The notes beneath the pieces were generated by a model that saw only the letters and a program-made list of their open reading frames with translations, searched no databases and was not told the origin of the DNA. This document shows, piece after piece, positions 46,193 to 58,630 of a stretch of 64,000 bases of DNA. Source of the DNA: Corbicula japonica (lineage: Eukaryota > Mollusca > Bivalvia > Venerida > Cyrenidae); NCBI GenBank assembly GCA_038501625.1, contig JAZAYU010000019.1:3618501-3682500 (forward strand), in the 5' to 3' direction. The stretch's first letter is position 1; the number at the start of each line of letters is the position of its first letter. Position numbers and translations under genes: made by a program.

Positions 46193-47444
46193 GATGAGAA
46201 TCTAAGAATTACTATAATTATCGAATTATCCATCTTACCGCTCGCGACGATTACTTGTTGGTGTAACTGAACCGAGCGATTCTTAAACATTTCCCTGATT
46301 TAAAGTCCAAGCACTGTTTAAAGTATTGTAGTATAAACAACCCAGGCCTTCGTAATTACGTATCCTATGTTTTTTGAATTATTTTAATGTTTACGTTTTA
46401 ATCTATGCATTTATCAAATATCTAACATGACTATCTCTACCATGTGATTGTATGTGATTGCGCATCCGCTCTGAAGTGTACTCGGATGTCAGGTTAGGAA
46501 AACATCGTCTTATATACTGGTAACAATTATTGATTGATACAATATAAATAAGGGATGACTAATGAACTTTTTTCTCAAGTTTAAACTTAACGTTTCACAA
46601 ATATTTAACTTAACATATTGCTCAGCCGAATCTGGGCGTATAGGGTATGAACGTCGTAGAAAATACCCAGAGGCAAACAAGAAAAAAGGAATTTAATCTA
46701 ACCTCTTTGAAATCACCCTCAAAGCTAAACTAAATTTGGTCACCTTAACACTCAGGTAAAAATTCATTTCTTGAAAAATACGTTAGTTTAAAAATGATAT
46801 TAGAAATAGTATTAAATAATAAAATCTTTTCTTTTAGATTATATAATTATAAGAATCACAGTTTTCATTCGCTGAAAACTGCACGTGATAAAACTTCACG
46901 CTAAGATGTGTTTTTACCATTTGGCGTTTTTGCCGACTTTTCCACTGCATTCGTTCTCTGGCGGAAGCGATAAAAAGATTACAGCATTAGTATGACAGAA
47001 AACTAATGACTCGAAGGCATTTCTTTCACGCTAGATATCTTTTTTTTTCTATTTATGCCTAAGAGCCAGTATGAAATTATCGGAGAAACGTACTGAGAAA
47101 AGCTCCAAAGATGTTTAATTACACTGTTATATTATTTGCTTAGCAATTCTTTTCCTACCACCTTGTCGGTTATTACCTTATTAGTAGAAAAACTTATAAT
47201 ACATACAATTAAGTTGCGCTTTCAAAATGAGCTAAAATACCTTAATCACAAAAATATCTTTGCAATAAACGAAACCGAGCTATATGTGAATGTATTGCAG
47301 TTAAACACATTAAAACTTTTAGACTAGAGCTGTACATTGTTCTAAATAACCGTATAAGTTTGTAGAATTTTGTACGTTAAAAAAAGAATTTACGAACGGA
47401 ACACATAGAAAGACATTTTACAAATTTGATGGCTGATCTCTCTG
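46193..47444. other. Intergenic with one small hairpin
   Basis: CAGTTTTCA/TGAAAACTG form a 9-bp stem with a 5-base loop at about 46859-46881. Otherwise nothing is recognised. Confidence 0.45.
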
Positions 47445-47725
47445 ACATGGCAGATCACCGCCAGATGCATACCTTCATTTGGGATGGATAAAAATTGTAC
47501 TTGACCAAAGTCAAATTAGCACTGCTTCTCCACTCATATCCAAGCTAGGCCACAGTACTGTTTATTGTTTTAAATATTGAGTTGCGCTCAACCCGGGGCT
47601 AGGCGGCGTGGGCAGTAATAAGCATTTCCATTACTGTCCATGAACAGGCTCAATCAAACCGAGCATGAAATATTTTCATATTTGTCGTGTTCGGTGGCTT
47701 TCAAAGTTCCCTTTTCATCTATTTC
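47445..47725 (-). repeat. Family B repeat, truncated, downstream copy of a tandem pair
   Basis: From the high end the 5' block is complete (AAATAGATGAAAAGGGAAC to CGCTCAATATTT-like region), but after about 170 bases the copy breaks off and only a diverged scrap of the CATCCCAAATGAAGGTATGC segment remains. Confidence 0.8.
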
Positions 47726-47735
47726 AAAATCACAG

Positions 47736-48384
47736 TTGTAGCATTGTTTGTGCCGTATGGCGGCTGTAAAATGTCTCTCCGTACATTCAATCAGTGCTGT
47801 TATCAGTTACGTCGTTTGAAGGTCGTCGAACACGATATTTATGTGCTATGTTAATAGTACTTCTAAATGTACTTTTGTTTTTAATATTTCGGCCAGTTTA
47901 AAGATGGGTTGTTTCAATATCCCAGCCAATTTAAATTTGGATATTGTTCAATCACCCCCAAGGATATACTTCCTGCCTTTTAAATTTTGCTTTTGGCGTT
48001 GTCTGTGATATGCAGGATTTATATTCTAAGATCCCCTCTCAAAGTTCTATTCTGTTTATTTCTGCCCATTGTTTTCTCGTTTAGGGCAAACCCATTCTTT
48101 TATCTGGGGACCATACGCCGCAGAGCATGGAATGGTATTAATCTAAAAATACCGCATTGAAGGTTCCGTGTTCACCGCCATATGCATACCATCGTATGGG
48201 ATGGATAAAACCTGTACTGTTTATTGATGTAAATATTGAGTTGCGCTCAACCCGAGGTTAGGCGGCGTGGGCAGTAATAAGCATTTCCATTGCTGCCCAT
48301 GAACAGGCTCAATCAAACCGAGCCTGCAATATTTTCATATTTGTCGTTGTCGAGGGTCTTCAAAGTTCCTTTTTCATCTATTTA
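47736..48384 (-). repeat. Family B repeat, full-length, minus orientation
   Basis: Contains every family segment in order on the minus strand: 5' block, hairpin 2 region, GGGCAGAAATAAACAG, CCTTGGGGGTGATTG, and a tail ending in CATACGGCACAAACAATGC. It abuts the 5' block of the next copy within about 10 bases, as at 13519/13520. Confidence 0.85.
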
Positions 48385-48564
48385 AAGATAAACTGCATTG
48401 AAGTCCCCGGTCAGCAATGAGAGATTTATAAACAAGCGTTTGCCAGAATTATTTACATCAGCACAACAATGCATTTCGCTTAAGACTACGTCTAGGAATT
48501 CAATGTCATCATGAGGTATATAAGTGTCCATAACTTTGAACTTTCCATATTGCGTTGGATGCAT
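48385..48564 (-). pseudogene. Possible LINE endonuclease fragment
   Basis: A 60-codon minus-strand frame contains DTYIPHDDIEFLDVVLSEM and NNSGKRLFINLSLLTG, which resembles the region after the catalytic core of non-LTR retrotransposon endonucleases (usually G-K/R-x-L-x-x-L-C-x-x-T-G-L). The run GDFNA at the end also recalls the GDFN motif of the same family, but in the wrong order. The frame stops at the edge of the family B copy. No reverse transcriptase is near. Treat as a suggestion only. Confidence 0.3.
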
Positions 48565-48584
48565 GTTGAACCAAGATGACTGGT

Positions 48585-48726
48585 CCCAAGGTTATAAAAC
48601 TAAGCATGGAAACCAGTCTCAAATCTCAAGCATCTGATTGGCTGAAATGGCGACTGGTCGCCATTTCAGCCAATCAGATGCTTGAGATTTGAGACTGGTT
48701 TCTAATCTCAGCTTTATAACCTTGGG
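48585..48726. repeat. Near-perfect palindrome, 142 bp
   Basis: 48610-48654 and 48657-48701 are perfect inverted 45-base arms (start AAACCAGTCTCAAATCTC) around a 2-base centre. Outer arms CCCAAGGTTATAAA and TTTATAACCTTGGG extend it imperfectly to 48585-48726. With no spacer it would form a cruciform easily. The arms include TGATTGGCTGAAAT. Confidence 0.93.
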
Positions 48727-50825
48727 CACTGGTCGCATATAGCTCTATTGTCAGTACTTTGAGACAGCAAAGCGGTTGAATGCATGTTAACAATTTCGTG
48801 TGCAAGTATGTATAGGGAATGTTTGAATAACTGTTTCCATAGCTTTATTATAAATAAATTCTTCATTTTCGCTCGAGTATATATCACTGGAATTTTCAAG
48901 CACTCGCTGATCAATCTTAACATGTAAGAATTGAGAAATATCCTACTCCGATCCATAATTCAAAGAACCATCTAAGCGAGAGACAACGTTCAAGCATTTC
49001 TAACTCTACCTATTCAGCCTGGACAACGTTGCATCTATAATAGAAGAGTTAATATATGACATTGTCATTGTACATTGCTAGAAAAATTCCCGTGTTGACT
49101 GTTTTAATTCAATATTTAAGTCACATAACGTTTGTGTTCCGCTTTTAGGACAAGGTTACATCTTTTTGTAGTTTCGATATCATTTTCTCGACAAATCTTC
49201 TGGACAAATTCCCATGTTGACTGTTCCATTTCTATATGTAAGTCACATACATTTTTATGTTACCGATTAGAATATTAACGTTCAATTTACAAGAATATAT
49301 GTTAAATTATCATTAAGTGGTATACAAATAGAATCAATTAATGCCACTAGCATTTTATCACTCCCACATATTCATTGATTGTCTTTGCTTCGATATGTAT
49401 TTAAGATGGCATTTCTTTTATTTTTACTAGATTTTTTTCACCGCTATCGTGTAAACATTACTGACACATAAAAATACTTTAATTGTATTTTCAGCTGCCA
49501 GATCCTGAAATCTAAATCTAATATGTGTAAAGCATTTAACATAAAGTTCAATAACTTTAAAACTTACAATTCCTTTAGAAAGACATTTGTTGTATAATTG
49601 AAATTGAGTATTTTGGTTAATAAGGGTACCTTATAAATACAATGTCAATGCAGTTCATGAACAAATTGTTCTTGGCTGGAAATTATTTACAATTGTACAT
49701 GTTCTTGTCTTCGTCCATAAATGATTTAAAACAGTGAGTGTCTTATGCCCCATCTCATAGTATCTATTATACATATCATAATTACTTTCCAGTTTACGGT
49801 AGCATATATATATTTCATTACATTAAGTCATATACAGAAAGAATGCGACACATAGCAAAGATATTTTCATAAAAAAAAGTATTGGATTCGCAACGGGTAT
49901 ACGTGTATATGTTGATACTTTTAACGCGTCCGCCTGAGCTAGACGGGACAACCCCCTCAGGTTCTGATTTTCTTTAATTGTTTGTGGAAAATATAAAATT
50001 TTATGTCAAATTCATACTTTTAAACAATTTGATTTAAAAGCAACCTTATATAAAGTATCGTTGTCTTTAAAGTATAATAAGAGTTTTATTTGAATATTGT
50101 GAAGTGCATGAATAATGCCTCATACATATCTTCATTAAAATACAAAAAAAAATCAAATTAGGAAATGACAGTATGAACCAAACAAATCATTATTAATCAT
50201 AATGCCATATAAGTTTTAAAAGTCAATCGAAAAAAAAGGTTTTTAAAGAAAACGTTCTATTGTACTTCGGATTTCATTTTAAGTAAGTTTTCTCCACCTT
50301 ATCAAAAACAAGAACCTTGAGGCCTTTATATATTCAAATTTCAAAATATACCAAAACTATCACCATCCAAATAGTATGCCGTTTGAATGGGAAAATCGTC
50401 GGTATTACTTTTGTGGCTTGAGTTTGTAGAAGATACTTTTTTATTTATAGTGATTGCGACAATATGTCCTCGTGCCCCTGTATTAAATGTTTTGTTGTTG
50501 TTTTGTTCACTGTGAAAGACACTATCGTGACTCCGTGTTACAGGTTTCTAGTTTAAGGATAACATATAAAGAGCAACAAACATAAACCTAAACATAAATC
50601 CAATATAAAAGTCAGTTAAGCCTTTTTCTTTGCTTACGAATGGTAAGGGTAACCAGAACACCAACCGGTTTCATTTAATGACAAAGTGCAGGAAATCTAG
50701 AAAGTAATTTGTGATTATTCCCAATTTAAAACACAGGCAGCAATAAAATGTAAATAACATTGTCTTAGAACTTTTCACAATAAATGCAATGAATATTCCG
50801 TACGGTCTTATAACAACATTTCTCT
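48727..50825. other. Intergenic with a family A scrap
   Basis: AT-rich. 49942-49988 (minus) matches the family A core edge (CTCAGGTTCTGATTTTCTTT, then TTGTTTGTGG). No gene is seen. Confidence 0.5.
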
Positions 50826-50925
50826 TAAAAAGTGAAATATGCATACCAGGAATAGCCACACTCCGAAAACACAGCCTCCCCACGCAGCGAAAAGGCGGAG
50901 AGGAATAGAGAGTGCATGTGTTTAG
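50826..50925 (+). repeat. Family A 5' fragment
   Basis: GTGAAATATGCATACCAGGA, the ACACAGCCTCCCCACGCAGC segment and GAGAGTGCATG are the first 100 bases of family A, then similarity stops. Confidence 0.8.
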
Positions 50926-52251
50926 AAGAATACATTTTCGTTTTTTACGTCATTAAGACTTCAGAAAGGACTTTGGAAAGACTATAAAGGAAATTCGATT
51001 TAATCTTTAACATGACAAGTTGAGACGGATGTTTCCATTTTTCCAAATAAAATGGTGAGATTTAACCGCTAAACCCCGATGCGCGCCATTACTCAGATTG
51101 AGTCGAACAAGCATGCAACATCAAAGTTCAAATCGGGAACATTCTGCGGACAATTAATTATATAAATTAGTGGATAAGATGTAGAACTATTTAACAATGT
51201 TGGTGCCCACGCTTTTCATTTTGTTTATGGGTAAGCACAGTTCAAATTCAAAACGAAACTGGTATGATGAAAACATTTTCGAAGAGTTTTTGAAATTCTG
51301 TGTTTTAAGATACATTAAATTAAAAGTTGTTGTTACATTTTGTGTGGCAAACTTTTATTGAACTGCATTTTGCATTTAGATTGGGGTTTATTTTATTTTG
51401 CATTGGCAGTAATATGCATTTGAAAGTGCCAACGAAAAGTCTTAATCTAACCAATCCTGTAATATTTTGATTGTCCTGTTTTGCCCTTTAATCTTTCAAA
51501 ATTCAAAATATTCATTTAATCAAACGCAATACGAACAATTTAAATTTCATATTATAGTGTATGTATAGAAAGAAAGAAAATATTATTTAAAAAAACAACA
51601 TTTTCTGCCTTCAATGTGGCTTCAATATGCTAGGATTATGCATTAAGTCCATTCAAGATATGCGCAAGTTTATCGAATTCTGTAGATGAAATAAAAATAA
51701 CCAGGACACGATTTGTACTCAGGAATACATGTAGCAGTCACCAGAACCTGGTTTTCTAAAGCTGAATCGTTCATTGCGTCATTCGACAGAGTATATTTAC
51801 CTTCTCATTCAATCTAACAAGCTAAAAACAATAACCTTAAAATACCGTTTTACTTCGAAGTCGTATATGCTACCGTCGTTAGTACATCTTGACTGCCGCA
51901 GCCAGTTAATTCTAATTAATAGCGGACACTCTTCGGTATTAGTGATGTATAACAACAAAGCAATTGTTCTAATCCATTTGATCTAACTTCCGTTTCAACT
52001 TACAACATTCATTTATTAAATGATTCTGCATTTTCTCTGTTGAATTACAGGCTTTCAGATATAAACTCTACATGATTATCAGTTGCGCCAGCAGACAACA
52101 CTTGTCAGTTAACATATGGGATCCTCGGTCAAGTGTAAAATCGTATTTGAACCACTGATATTTTGATGAAATGAACGAAATGTCACTGTCCTTTTTACAT
52201 TAAACTGATTTCGTCAATTTAGCATTTCACACGTAAACGTTTAGAATTTGA
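50926..52251. other. Intergenic; weak family B block near 51.4 kb
   Basis: 51400-51490 keeps GGCAGTAATATGCATTTG and a diverged remainder of the family B block (minus). No gene is recognised. Confidence 0.4.
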
Positions 52252-52656
52252 TCATTTACTTGGGGTATTGTTATTTAGATTTTTAAATTCATTTTGCATC
52301 ATGCATTTGACCTGACTGATACGGTTTTGAAAAGCGGATGTATCACATGCTAGAAGTGATAAAAAAGAATGTGGGTGACTGAGTTTATTCAGACTAACTT
52401 TAAATCCATAATTCCCGGATTTTATGCACTTATGAAACTTTGCCAAATGGTGCTCAGCAAAGGACTTTTTACTTGACGACTTCCCGATATACTTGTACTT
52501 ATTGACATTCCTGGGGTATATGTTCGTGGATTTCTTGGATAGTTTGATCAAAGGATTAAGAACTCCGACATATAGAATTGGTTTTAAAGATGATTTTAGA
52601 AAATAGAAAGCCATGAATTTCTGCACCCAAAAAAATGCAATGGTACCGATAACCAT
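52252..52656 (-). CDS. Unrecognised 134-codon open frame
   Basis: This is the longest frame outside the minisatellite. It reads from ATG 52656 with mixed, protein-like composition (for example NIYPRNVNKYKYIGKSSSKK, FAEHHLAKFHKCIKSGNYGF and CMMQNEFKNLNNN), basic and without a signal peptide. It is not in any repeat family found here. I do not recognise the family. The length is only modestly above what chance could give in 64 kb of AT-rich DNA, and no Kozak, exon or homologous copy supports it. A single-exon gene, a transposon relic or chance are all possible. Confidence 0.22.
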   Translation of the reverse strand: MVIGTIAFFWVQKFMAFYFLKSSLKPILYVGVLNPLIKLSKKSTNIYPRNVNKYKYIGKSSSKKSFAEHHLAKFHKCIKSGNYGFKVSLNKLSHPHSFLSLLACDTSAFQNRISQVKCMMQNEFKNLNNNTPSK

Positions 52657-53250
52657 GAAATTTAATGGCCACGAAAATTAATGCAATCACAGTACCTATT
52701 AATAGCAGTGAAGCATTAGCCGAAATGAGAGGTTATTTCAATAACGAGCGTTTAAACTTTAGGGTCCTGCTACCATAGAAATTTTGGATAAAATAATTCA
52801 GTAAGAAGCATAGCGCTTCCATGTCGCTTTTAGAACGCTCCCTTTTCATCTATTTCCACAATGAATATTACAGGCTGCACTGGCTTTGTCGTCAGATTGC
52901 GTGATGATTATCGGTCACAATAACAAAAGTCCGCAAACTTAATATGAAGGTTTGCACAACTCATTACAAGCAATTCAGTTTAAATTCAATTAAATTAATT
53001 TTGTTTGCATTATTTTGTTCAATAAAGCGTGCAGCACTGATAATGTTATTCTGTAATCAGCGTTCTTAAAGAGCTGTAGTGAAGGAAATGTGATAATAAA
53101 TCTGAACTTGAATCAGCATTATTATATTTGGTTCTAAAAACCTTCATTTTAAAAATTTAAACAAATGCAAAACTACTTTATAGTCAAACCTAAAGCAAAC
53201 TTAAATGTGGATTGTTTTTCAAAAATACCAGATGGGTTTTCAGTTTAGCA
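52657..53250. other. Intergenic, nothing firm
   Basis: A CTCCCTTTTCATCTATTTCC motif at about 52838-52857 equals the family B block start (minus), but little else of the block remains. Confidence 0.4.
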
Positions 53251-53660
53251 CTTGTGTCGCCCTGCTATGTCGGAATAAAAATGCAAATAAAAGGGGGGTA
53301 TAACTCAATCAAATGTGTCCCTGACCTTAAGAATTTGTCATCATCACGAGGGTGTTGTCATAAGCAATATAATTTGAAAGTTTCATGAAGAAATATTGAG
53401 AAATGGCAAAGTTATAGCACACGTTGAGTTTTCAAGTCAAAATTCAAGTACGTAAAGGAGGATTACTCCATCAAATGTGACATTGACCTAAAGAATTAGT
53501 CATCATCACGTGCGTGTTGCCATAAGCAATAACATTTGAAAGTTTCATGAAGAAATATTAAGAAATGGCAAAGTTATAGCTAACGTTTAGTTTTCGTGAC
53601 AGACGGACCGACAAAGCGATTCCTATGTTTCGCCTTTTCTTCGGAAGGGCGACACAAAAA
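53251..53660. mobile_element. TIR element of about 410 bp with two internal direct repeats
   Basis: TTGTGTCGCCCT at the left and AGGGCGACACAAAA at the right are inverted ends. Inside, about 53296-53438 and 53456-53601 are direct repeats that share TCATCATCACGNGNGTGTTG, GTTTCATGAAGAAATATT and ATGGCAAAGTTATAGC. Then GACGGACCGACAAAGCGATT precedes the right end. It is non-coding; a family A copy begins within a few bases. Confidence 0.65.
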
Positions 53661-53661
53661 A

Positions 53662-54110
53662 GTAAAATATAAATATCAGGAATCGCCACACTCACTAAAC
53701 CCAACCTCACCACGCAGCGAATAAGAAAAGAGGAAAAGAGAGCATGTTTAAATTTGACAATTCAAGTAACACGCCACAAACAATTAACGGAAATGAAAAG
53801 CCCTGGTGTTACCGCCTTTAAACCGTTATTAGCAAAACAAATTGCCAATAGGTGTTTAAACTAGGCTCTAGGGTACACCAACCTCAAACTTGCCCCCAAT
53901 AGGTTCTCATTTCAATACACAAATACAAGTTGTCTAGGTGAAAAAAATCCAACCCATTCATCAACTCAACAATGTTTCATGCAAAAGCTCAGAAACACAT
54001 AAAACATAGGAAGCTAATAGCATTGCAAAGCCAAAAGGGGCGGGCACTCAATGATCTTACGGAGACCAGAGTACCTTCAGTCAAATCAGCAAGGGTTAGG
54101 GTTAGAGTCA
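53662..54110 (+). repeat. Family A repeat, plus orientation, extended form
   Basis: The start AATATCAGGAATCGCCACAC, GA box, a diverged core (GTTACCGCCTTTAAACCG) and the extended 3' part (CATAGGAAGCTAATAGCATT, GCCAAAAGGGGCGGGCAC) are present. It passes into AGGGTTAGGGTTAGAG at 54091-54106. Confidence 0.8.
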
Positions 54111-55432
54111 AGAGTAAATATTGACACAAAATTTGGAGCAGCTGTGTAATGGTCAAATCTCGGGAAGAAGAAATAAGATCCCGGGTAAAACCGAATGATT
54201 CCAGACAGAAATTATTTTTAAAACATCGGTCTGCAAGTTTCATATGCTAATAATATAATAATTTAACAGAACTGGCATATGAAATTAGAAGACACATATA
54301 AGAAGGTCTTTAAGTTTGATTTGCCAATTCTGTTTTCACAAGGATATCAAGGCATTCAAAACTTTCAGACTGAATTTCCAATGGCCTGGCCGAGCTCTAC
54401 ATGTCCATTGTTTTTTGTATCCTAACTTGCATTACTGCTCAGAAATCGCACCTGGGTGTAAGCCGTTTTTTCGCAATTTTTCTGATGGGAATGTAATGCT
54501 CAAATGAAATGTCTCTTTTTATAGAATAAATTTGATCAGTTTTAATTAATAAAAATAAATAATGAATAGTCAATTTTTGTTAACAGGTCTCCGTTCAACA
54601 TACGCTTTCATCGAAATTCTCAAAAATCTAATAAACCTGCGATGAATTTCGACTTAAAATTAATGCTCAATATTGTAGTAATATCACTCATTTTATTAAT
54701 ATTGACGTTTCGGCCTATGGCCTTTATCAAAATATTTATGTTTAAAATTAATGTTCAACCAGTTTGAAGTTATTTATCTTATAACAAAACAATTTGTAAG
54801 CACATCATTAACCGTTAATGGAAGATATCGACCAACACGGATTTAAAGAGGTCAACATAGAACGTGTCAGTGAGCATGCATTAACATTGTGATATATTAG
54901 AAAGGCATATTTGATTAACTGTAACAAAATCTGGCTAGAAAAATTTTCTTATGTTATTTTCTACAACATTTCACTTTTAATTACTTTCACAAGGTGCCGT
55001 TAATTATCAGAGCAACGTACTGCTGTGTCGTTTGCATTGGTTCTCATCCACTGTGAAATCTGATTGCAATTGACAAGAAAAGTAACGTCTAAGTGTACGG
55101 TATGAACTTTGATATCCTCCGATTTTGCTATAGATGTTTACTGGTGCGAGAGAATTAGGCATATTATGAAAAACTGTTCAATGATAAAATTGTTATGTTC
55201 TTCACTCAATATTGATATACCAATGAAATATCATTGCGAATCGTAAATTGTAAACAATGTACAAGTATTTTGAAATTTTAGAGAGAAAAAAATAAGAAAA
55301 AAAATCAGATACACTACAATTTGACAAAATAAAACGAGCTTTAAACAATCTTTATCTTGCTGTGTATTTACTCAGTTTCTGAAAAACTCATGGTAACTAA
55401 ACGTAACATACTAGTAAATTTAACAATTTGAA
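54111..55432. other. Intergenic with a GTTTCGGCC palindromic motif
   Basis: 54703-54733 reads GACGTTTCGGCCTATGGCC and then TTTATCAAAAT, a short palindrome-bearing motif found at ends of some invertebrate repeats as far as I recall. No gene is recognised; the open frame at 54316-54507 has no motif. Confidence 0.4.
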
Positions 55433-55620
55433 TGTGAAATGTGCATATCAGGAAATGGCCACATACAGCAGACACAGCCTACCCTTACAGCCAAAATGTA
55501 GATATGAGAAGAGAGCATAACTGTACAATGATCAGTTTCAAAATATACGTAATAAACAATTAACGAAAGAGACAACCTCAGGGATAACGGTTATGAAATA
55601 AAAATTGGCGGCATGGTTTA
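55433..55620 (+). repeat. Diverged family A fragment
   Basis: GTGCATATCAGGAAATGGCC, a decayed GA box (GAAGAGAGCATAAC), AACAATTAACGAAAGAGACA and a remnant of the core remain; it is older than most copies. Confidence 0.7.
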
Positions 55621-57794
55621 AATACAAATCGGATAATAATGAATTATAAAAGTCGATGTATTGATACAATATCTGTGGTGTTTATTATTCTTCTTCTTAA
55701 GAATTAAAAATACAACAAGAATCTTTAAAGAAACAAATGAAAACTAGATGTAAAATTAATAGTTTTGCTACTTTGACCTTCGCATGTGTTTGATATTTAT
55801 CATTATAGTACTATGATCAATACGTCTTCTCTATGATCACGAAACATTGCAATCAAACACAAACAATAAATACGAAGTTCAACGATCTTTTCAAATGACT
55901 TTATAATTAACCGATCGTCTATTTCCTAAATACTAAACGACAATATCAAAACTTTAAGGCGGAATAGAAAGAAACAAGTATAAAGAAAACAAGGAAAACC
56001 CAAGTTGGACATGTTAAGGGAGGCAACATCGGGATTGTGAATAAAGCTCAAAACTAAAAAAATTGATTTAACAAACAGTTCTCATTGTCATATTTTATTG
56101 AAGAATTGTGGTCTTGTGAATTTAAGTTTTCCAGCTCAAAAATTGACAACAACAAGCATGAAACAAACTATTCGATAAGTGCAGTATTTCGAAATTACAT
56201 TTTCAGAGTAAATGACTAAGCAACAGTTAAGTCGTTGAACGAAGGAATAAAATTGGGGTATAATTTCATTTCGCAAGTTTTCTTGGTGTAATAAATTTTT
56301 AAGCTTTATTTCAGAAATGTACTTATCCTTTTAAACAATAATAATGTTCAAATAAAAAACTCATCCGACTTAATAGAAATCATCATGGATTCAAAAGGGC
56401 TAAAATGAGATGCCGCTCACGCAACCTAGGCGAAATTATTGCCAGCATACTTACGAAGCTTAAAGCGGATGGGTGGGGCAGGTAAAAATCCACATTCGTT
56501 AATTATTATATAATATATAATGTATTTATAAAAAATATTCATGTAACGAATCAAAAGGGAATGTGAATTATCTAGTTTTTAATACCAAAGGTTTTTATGA
56601 AATCGAGTGTGTATCGAATATGAATATATGGATTAAGAGAATCGATTTTCAGCAAAAAAGTGCTGCTGCAAAGGGCAATTTCCAACCACTGTTTCATGTA
56701 CGAACTTAACAAAAAAGAAACTGTTAAATCAAATTTGCAAATTTGCATCTAAGCCTTTTAAGAACAACACATGTTCTAAGACACTCTGTATGCTTTGCTG
56801 TATGTCTTTGCGACTAATAGCCTTATCGCTAATCTAGTCGCGTGACGAACTCCTTACGAGTTTGCAAAACACGTATTAAGCAACTTGCTTTCGACCATAA
56901 TAAGTGTTTGTTTTTTCTCGCCATGGAATGTAGAACATGACTAAAACATCATCAATCCATATCGTTTGTATTGGAATATTTTTGCAGTCAGTTGAAGGTT
57001 GAATGCCCACACCAGACAAGACTACACCTATTCAAGGTTCACGATATCTACAAACTATTCAAAAAATATTCTTCGAAAGTTGAAAATATATAACGCCGAT
57101 GATATCAAAGTACTTTATCACTTTGAAACATTGGTTTTTTAAATGAGTCCTGAAGAACGATTTTTATTTATAACGAAATTTAATTCCAATCTGCCCTGGA
57201 GGGATGAAGGGAACATTAGTAGAGAGATATCCCTCTCTCGACAGTAACGAGCTTTTCAGCAATGAGTAAATTATATTGACGGTAATCTCCAATCATCCCC
57301 ATAAAGAATCATTAGGTTGCTGCGCTGCACGATTGTTCTGTATAGGTGCAATATGATTAATTTTTATAAGGTCGCCGTTTAGACAATCAAACCAATTGAA
57401 ATGTTTTATTATGGGCCAAGTATGTCCTGTAATAATGCGCCCTGCTTGGTATTATTGCTGCTTCAGGTAGGTTTCAATATTTCGGAGATCAAATCGTTTT
57501 AACCTCTCACTAAGTATGACTATTGTCATGAAGTAAGATTCCCGATCACACATTACCCATGAAATACTTTATCAAGGTTCACCTCTTGCCATGGTCGGGT
57601 CAGTAATGGAGATGTTAAAACTGCATTTGCTACGTAGCCCTGATTAAATGCAATTCGATGTGTATGATTGTGTGTCTGCATGTGTGGTTGCTTGTGTGTG
57701 TATTAACTTTTATAAATTATACTACAATTTTAGTATCCAATATCTCAAAAGTTATCCAAAAGTAGTAATACTAAAGTAAACTTAGAACCATTAT
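55621..57794. other. Intergenic; degraded family B block near 57.6 kb
   Basis: 57555-57665 retains GTCAGTAATGGAGATG and CGTAGCCCTGATTAAATGC, a weak family B 5' block. Nothing else was recognised in 2.1 kb. Confidence 0.4.
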
Positions 57795-58395
57795 TGTGTT
57801 TGGTTTTAGATTAATGCCATTCCATAATCAGCGGCGAAAGATTCGAGGAGAAATGCATAGGTTTGTCCACAAAATGGCGGAAATCAACAGATGGGGTCTT
57901 AGAATGTTAACAGTTGTGTCACATTTAAAGAGCCAAAGAAGACAGTTACTGTTTCAAAAGATCTTCAGACTGGAAAAGAGAAACCGTTCATATAAAATCT
58001 GTTTACCTAAAGGCAATAAACTGTGATGTGTGACGTGAACGTACTGAAGGGGTGAAGATGACACACTCCAATTATGATAATATTGCGGTCTCGGTTTCAC
58101 AGAGTATGTTCACTTGCAGTTTTACAGGTACAGCGCTGTCTAGCACTGGCTGAGCGTTATTTAATACACATAATTTTGTTTTACTGTTTCATGTAGATTC
58201 AATCACTGTCGATCATAAACGATGGTGAAAACGGGGCATTGAATATTAAATATATATACATTCAGTGCATTATTTTTAGAATAATACCGTGGTGTCCAGG
58301 TAAACGAATGGATTTGCGACAGAACAAAGTGCGGTAATGAACAGAATTAGATATTGATATGGGGTCATAAAAATATACATGAAAATCAAGTGTAT
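57795..58395 (+). repeat. Highly diverged family B sequence, rearranged
   Basis: 57810-58020 resembles the middle part (AATGCCATTCCATAATCAGC), and 58060-58395 resembles a second copy from the 5' block (TTGCGGTCTCGGTTTCACAG) through the mid segments (AAACGATGGTGAAAACGG) to CATAAAAATATACATGAAAA. A 76-codon frame at 57796-58026 falls in it and is not a gene. Confidence 0.55.
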
Positions 58396-58461
58396 CACTG
58401 ATAACTTTGGAAGCCACTTTGTTTCAATTTGTCTCAATTTATGCTGTATTGGACAACTTTC

Positions 58462-58630
58462 TACTGTTTATTGGTGTAAATATTGAGTTGCGCTCAACCA
58501 GGGGCTAGGCGGCGTGTGCAGTAATTTGCATTCCCATTACTGTCCATGAACAGGCTCAATCAAATCGAGCCTGCAATATTTTCATATTTGTCGTGTTCGA
58601 TGGCTTTCAAAGTTCCCTTTTCAACTATTT
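58462..58630 (-). repeat. Family B 5' block, solitary, minus orientation
   Basis: A well-preserved block: TGAAAAGGGAACTTTGAAAG, ATTTGATTGAGCCTG, GGACAGTAATGGGAATGCAA and GAGCGCAACTCAATATTTAC. It ends at CACCAATAAACAGTA without the internal part. Confidence 0.82.
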
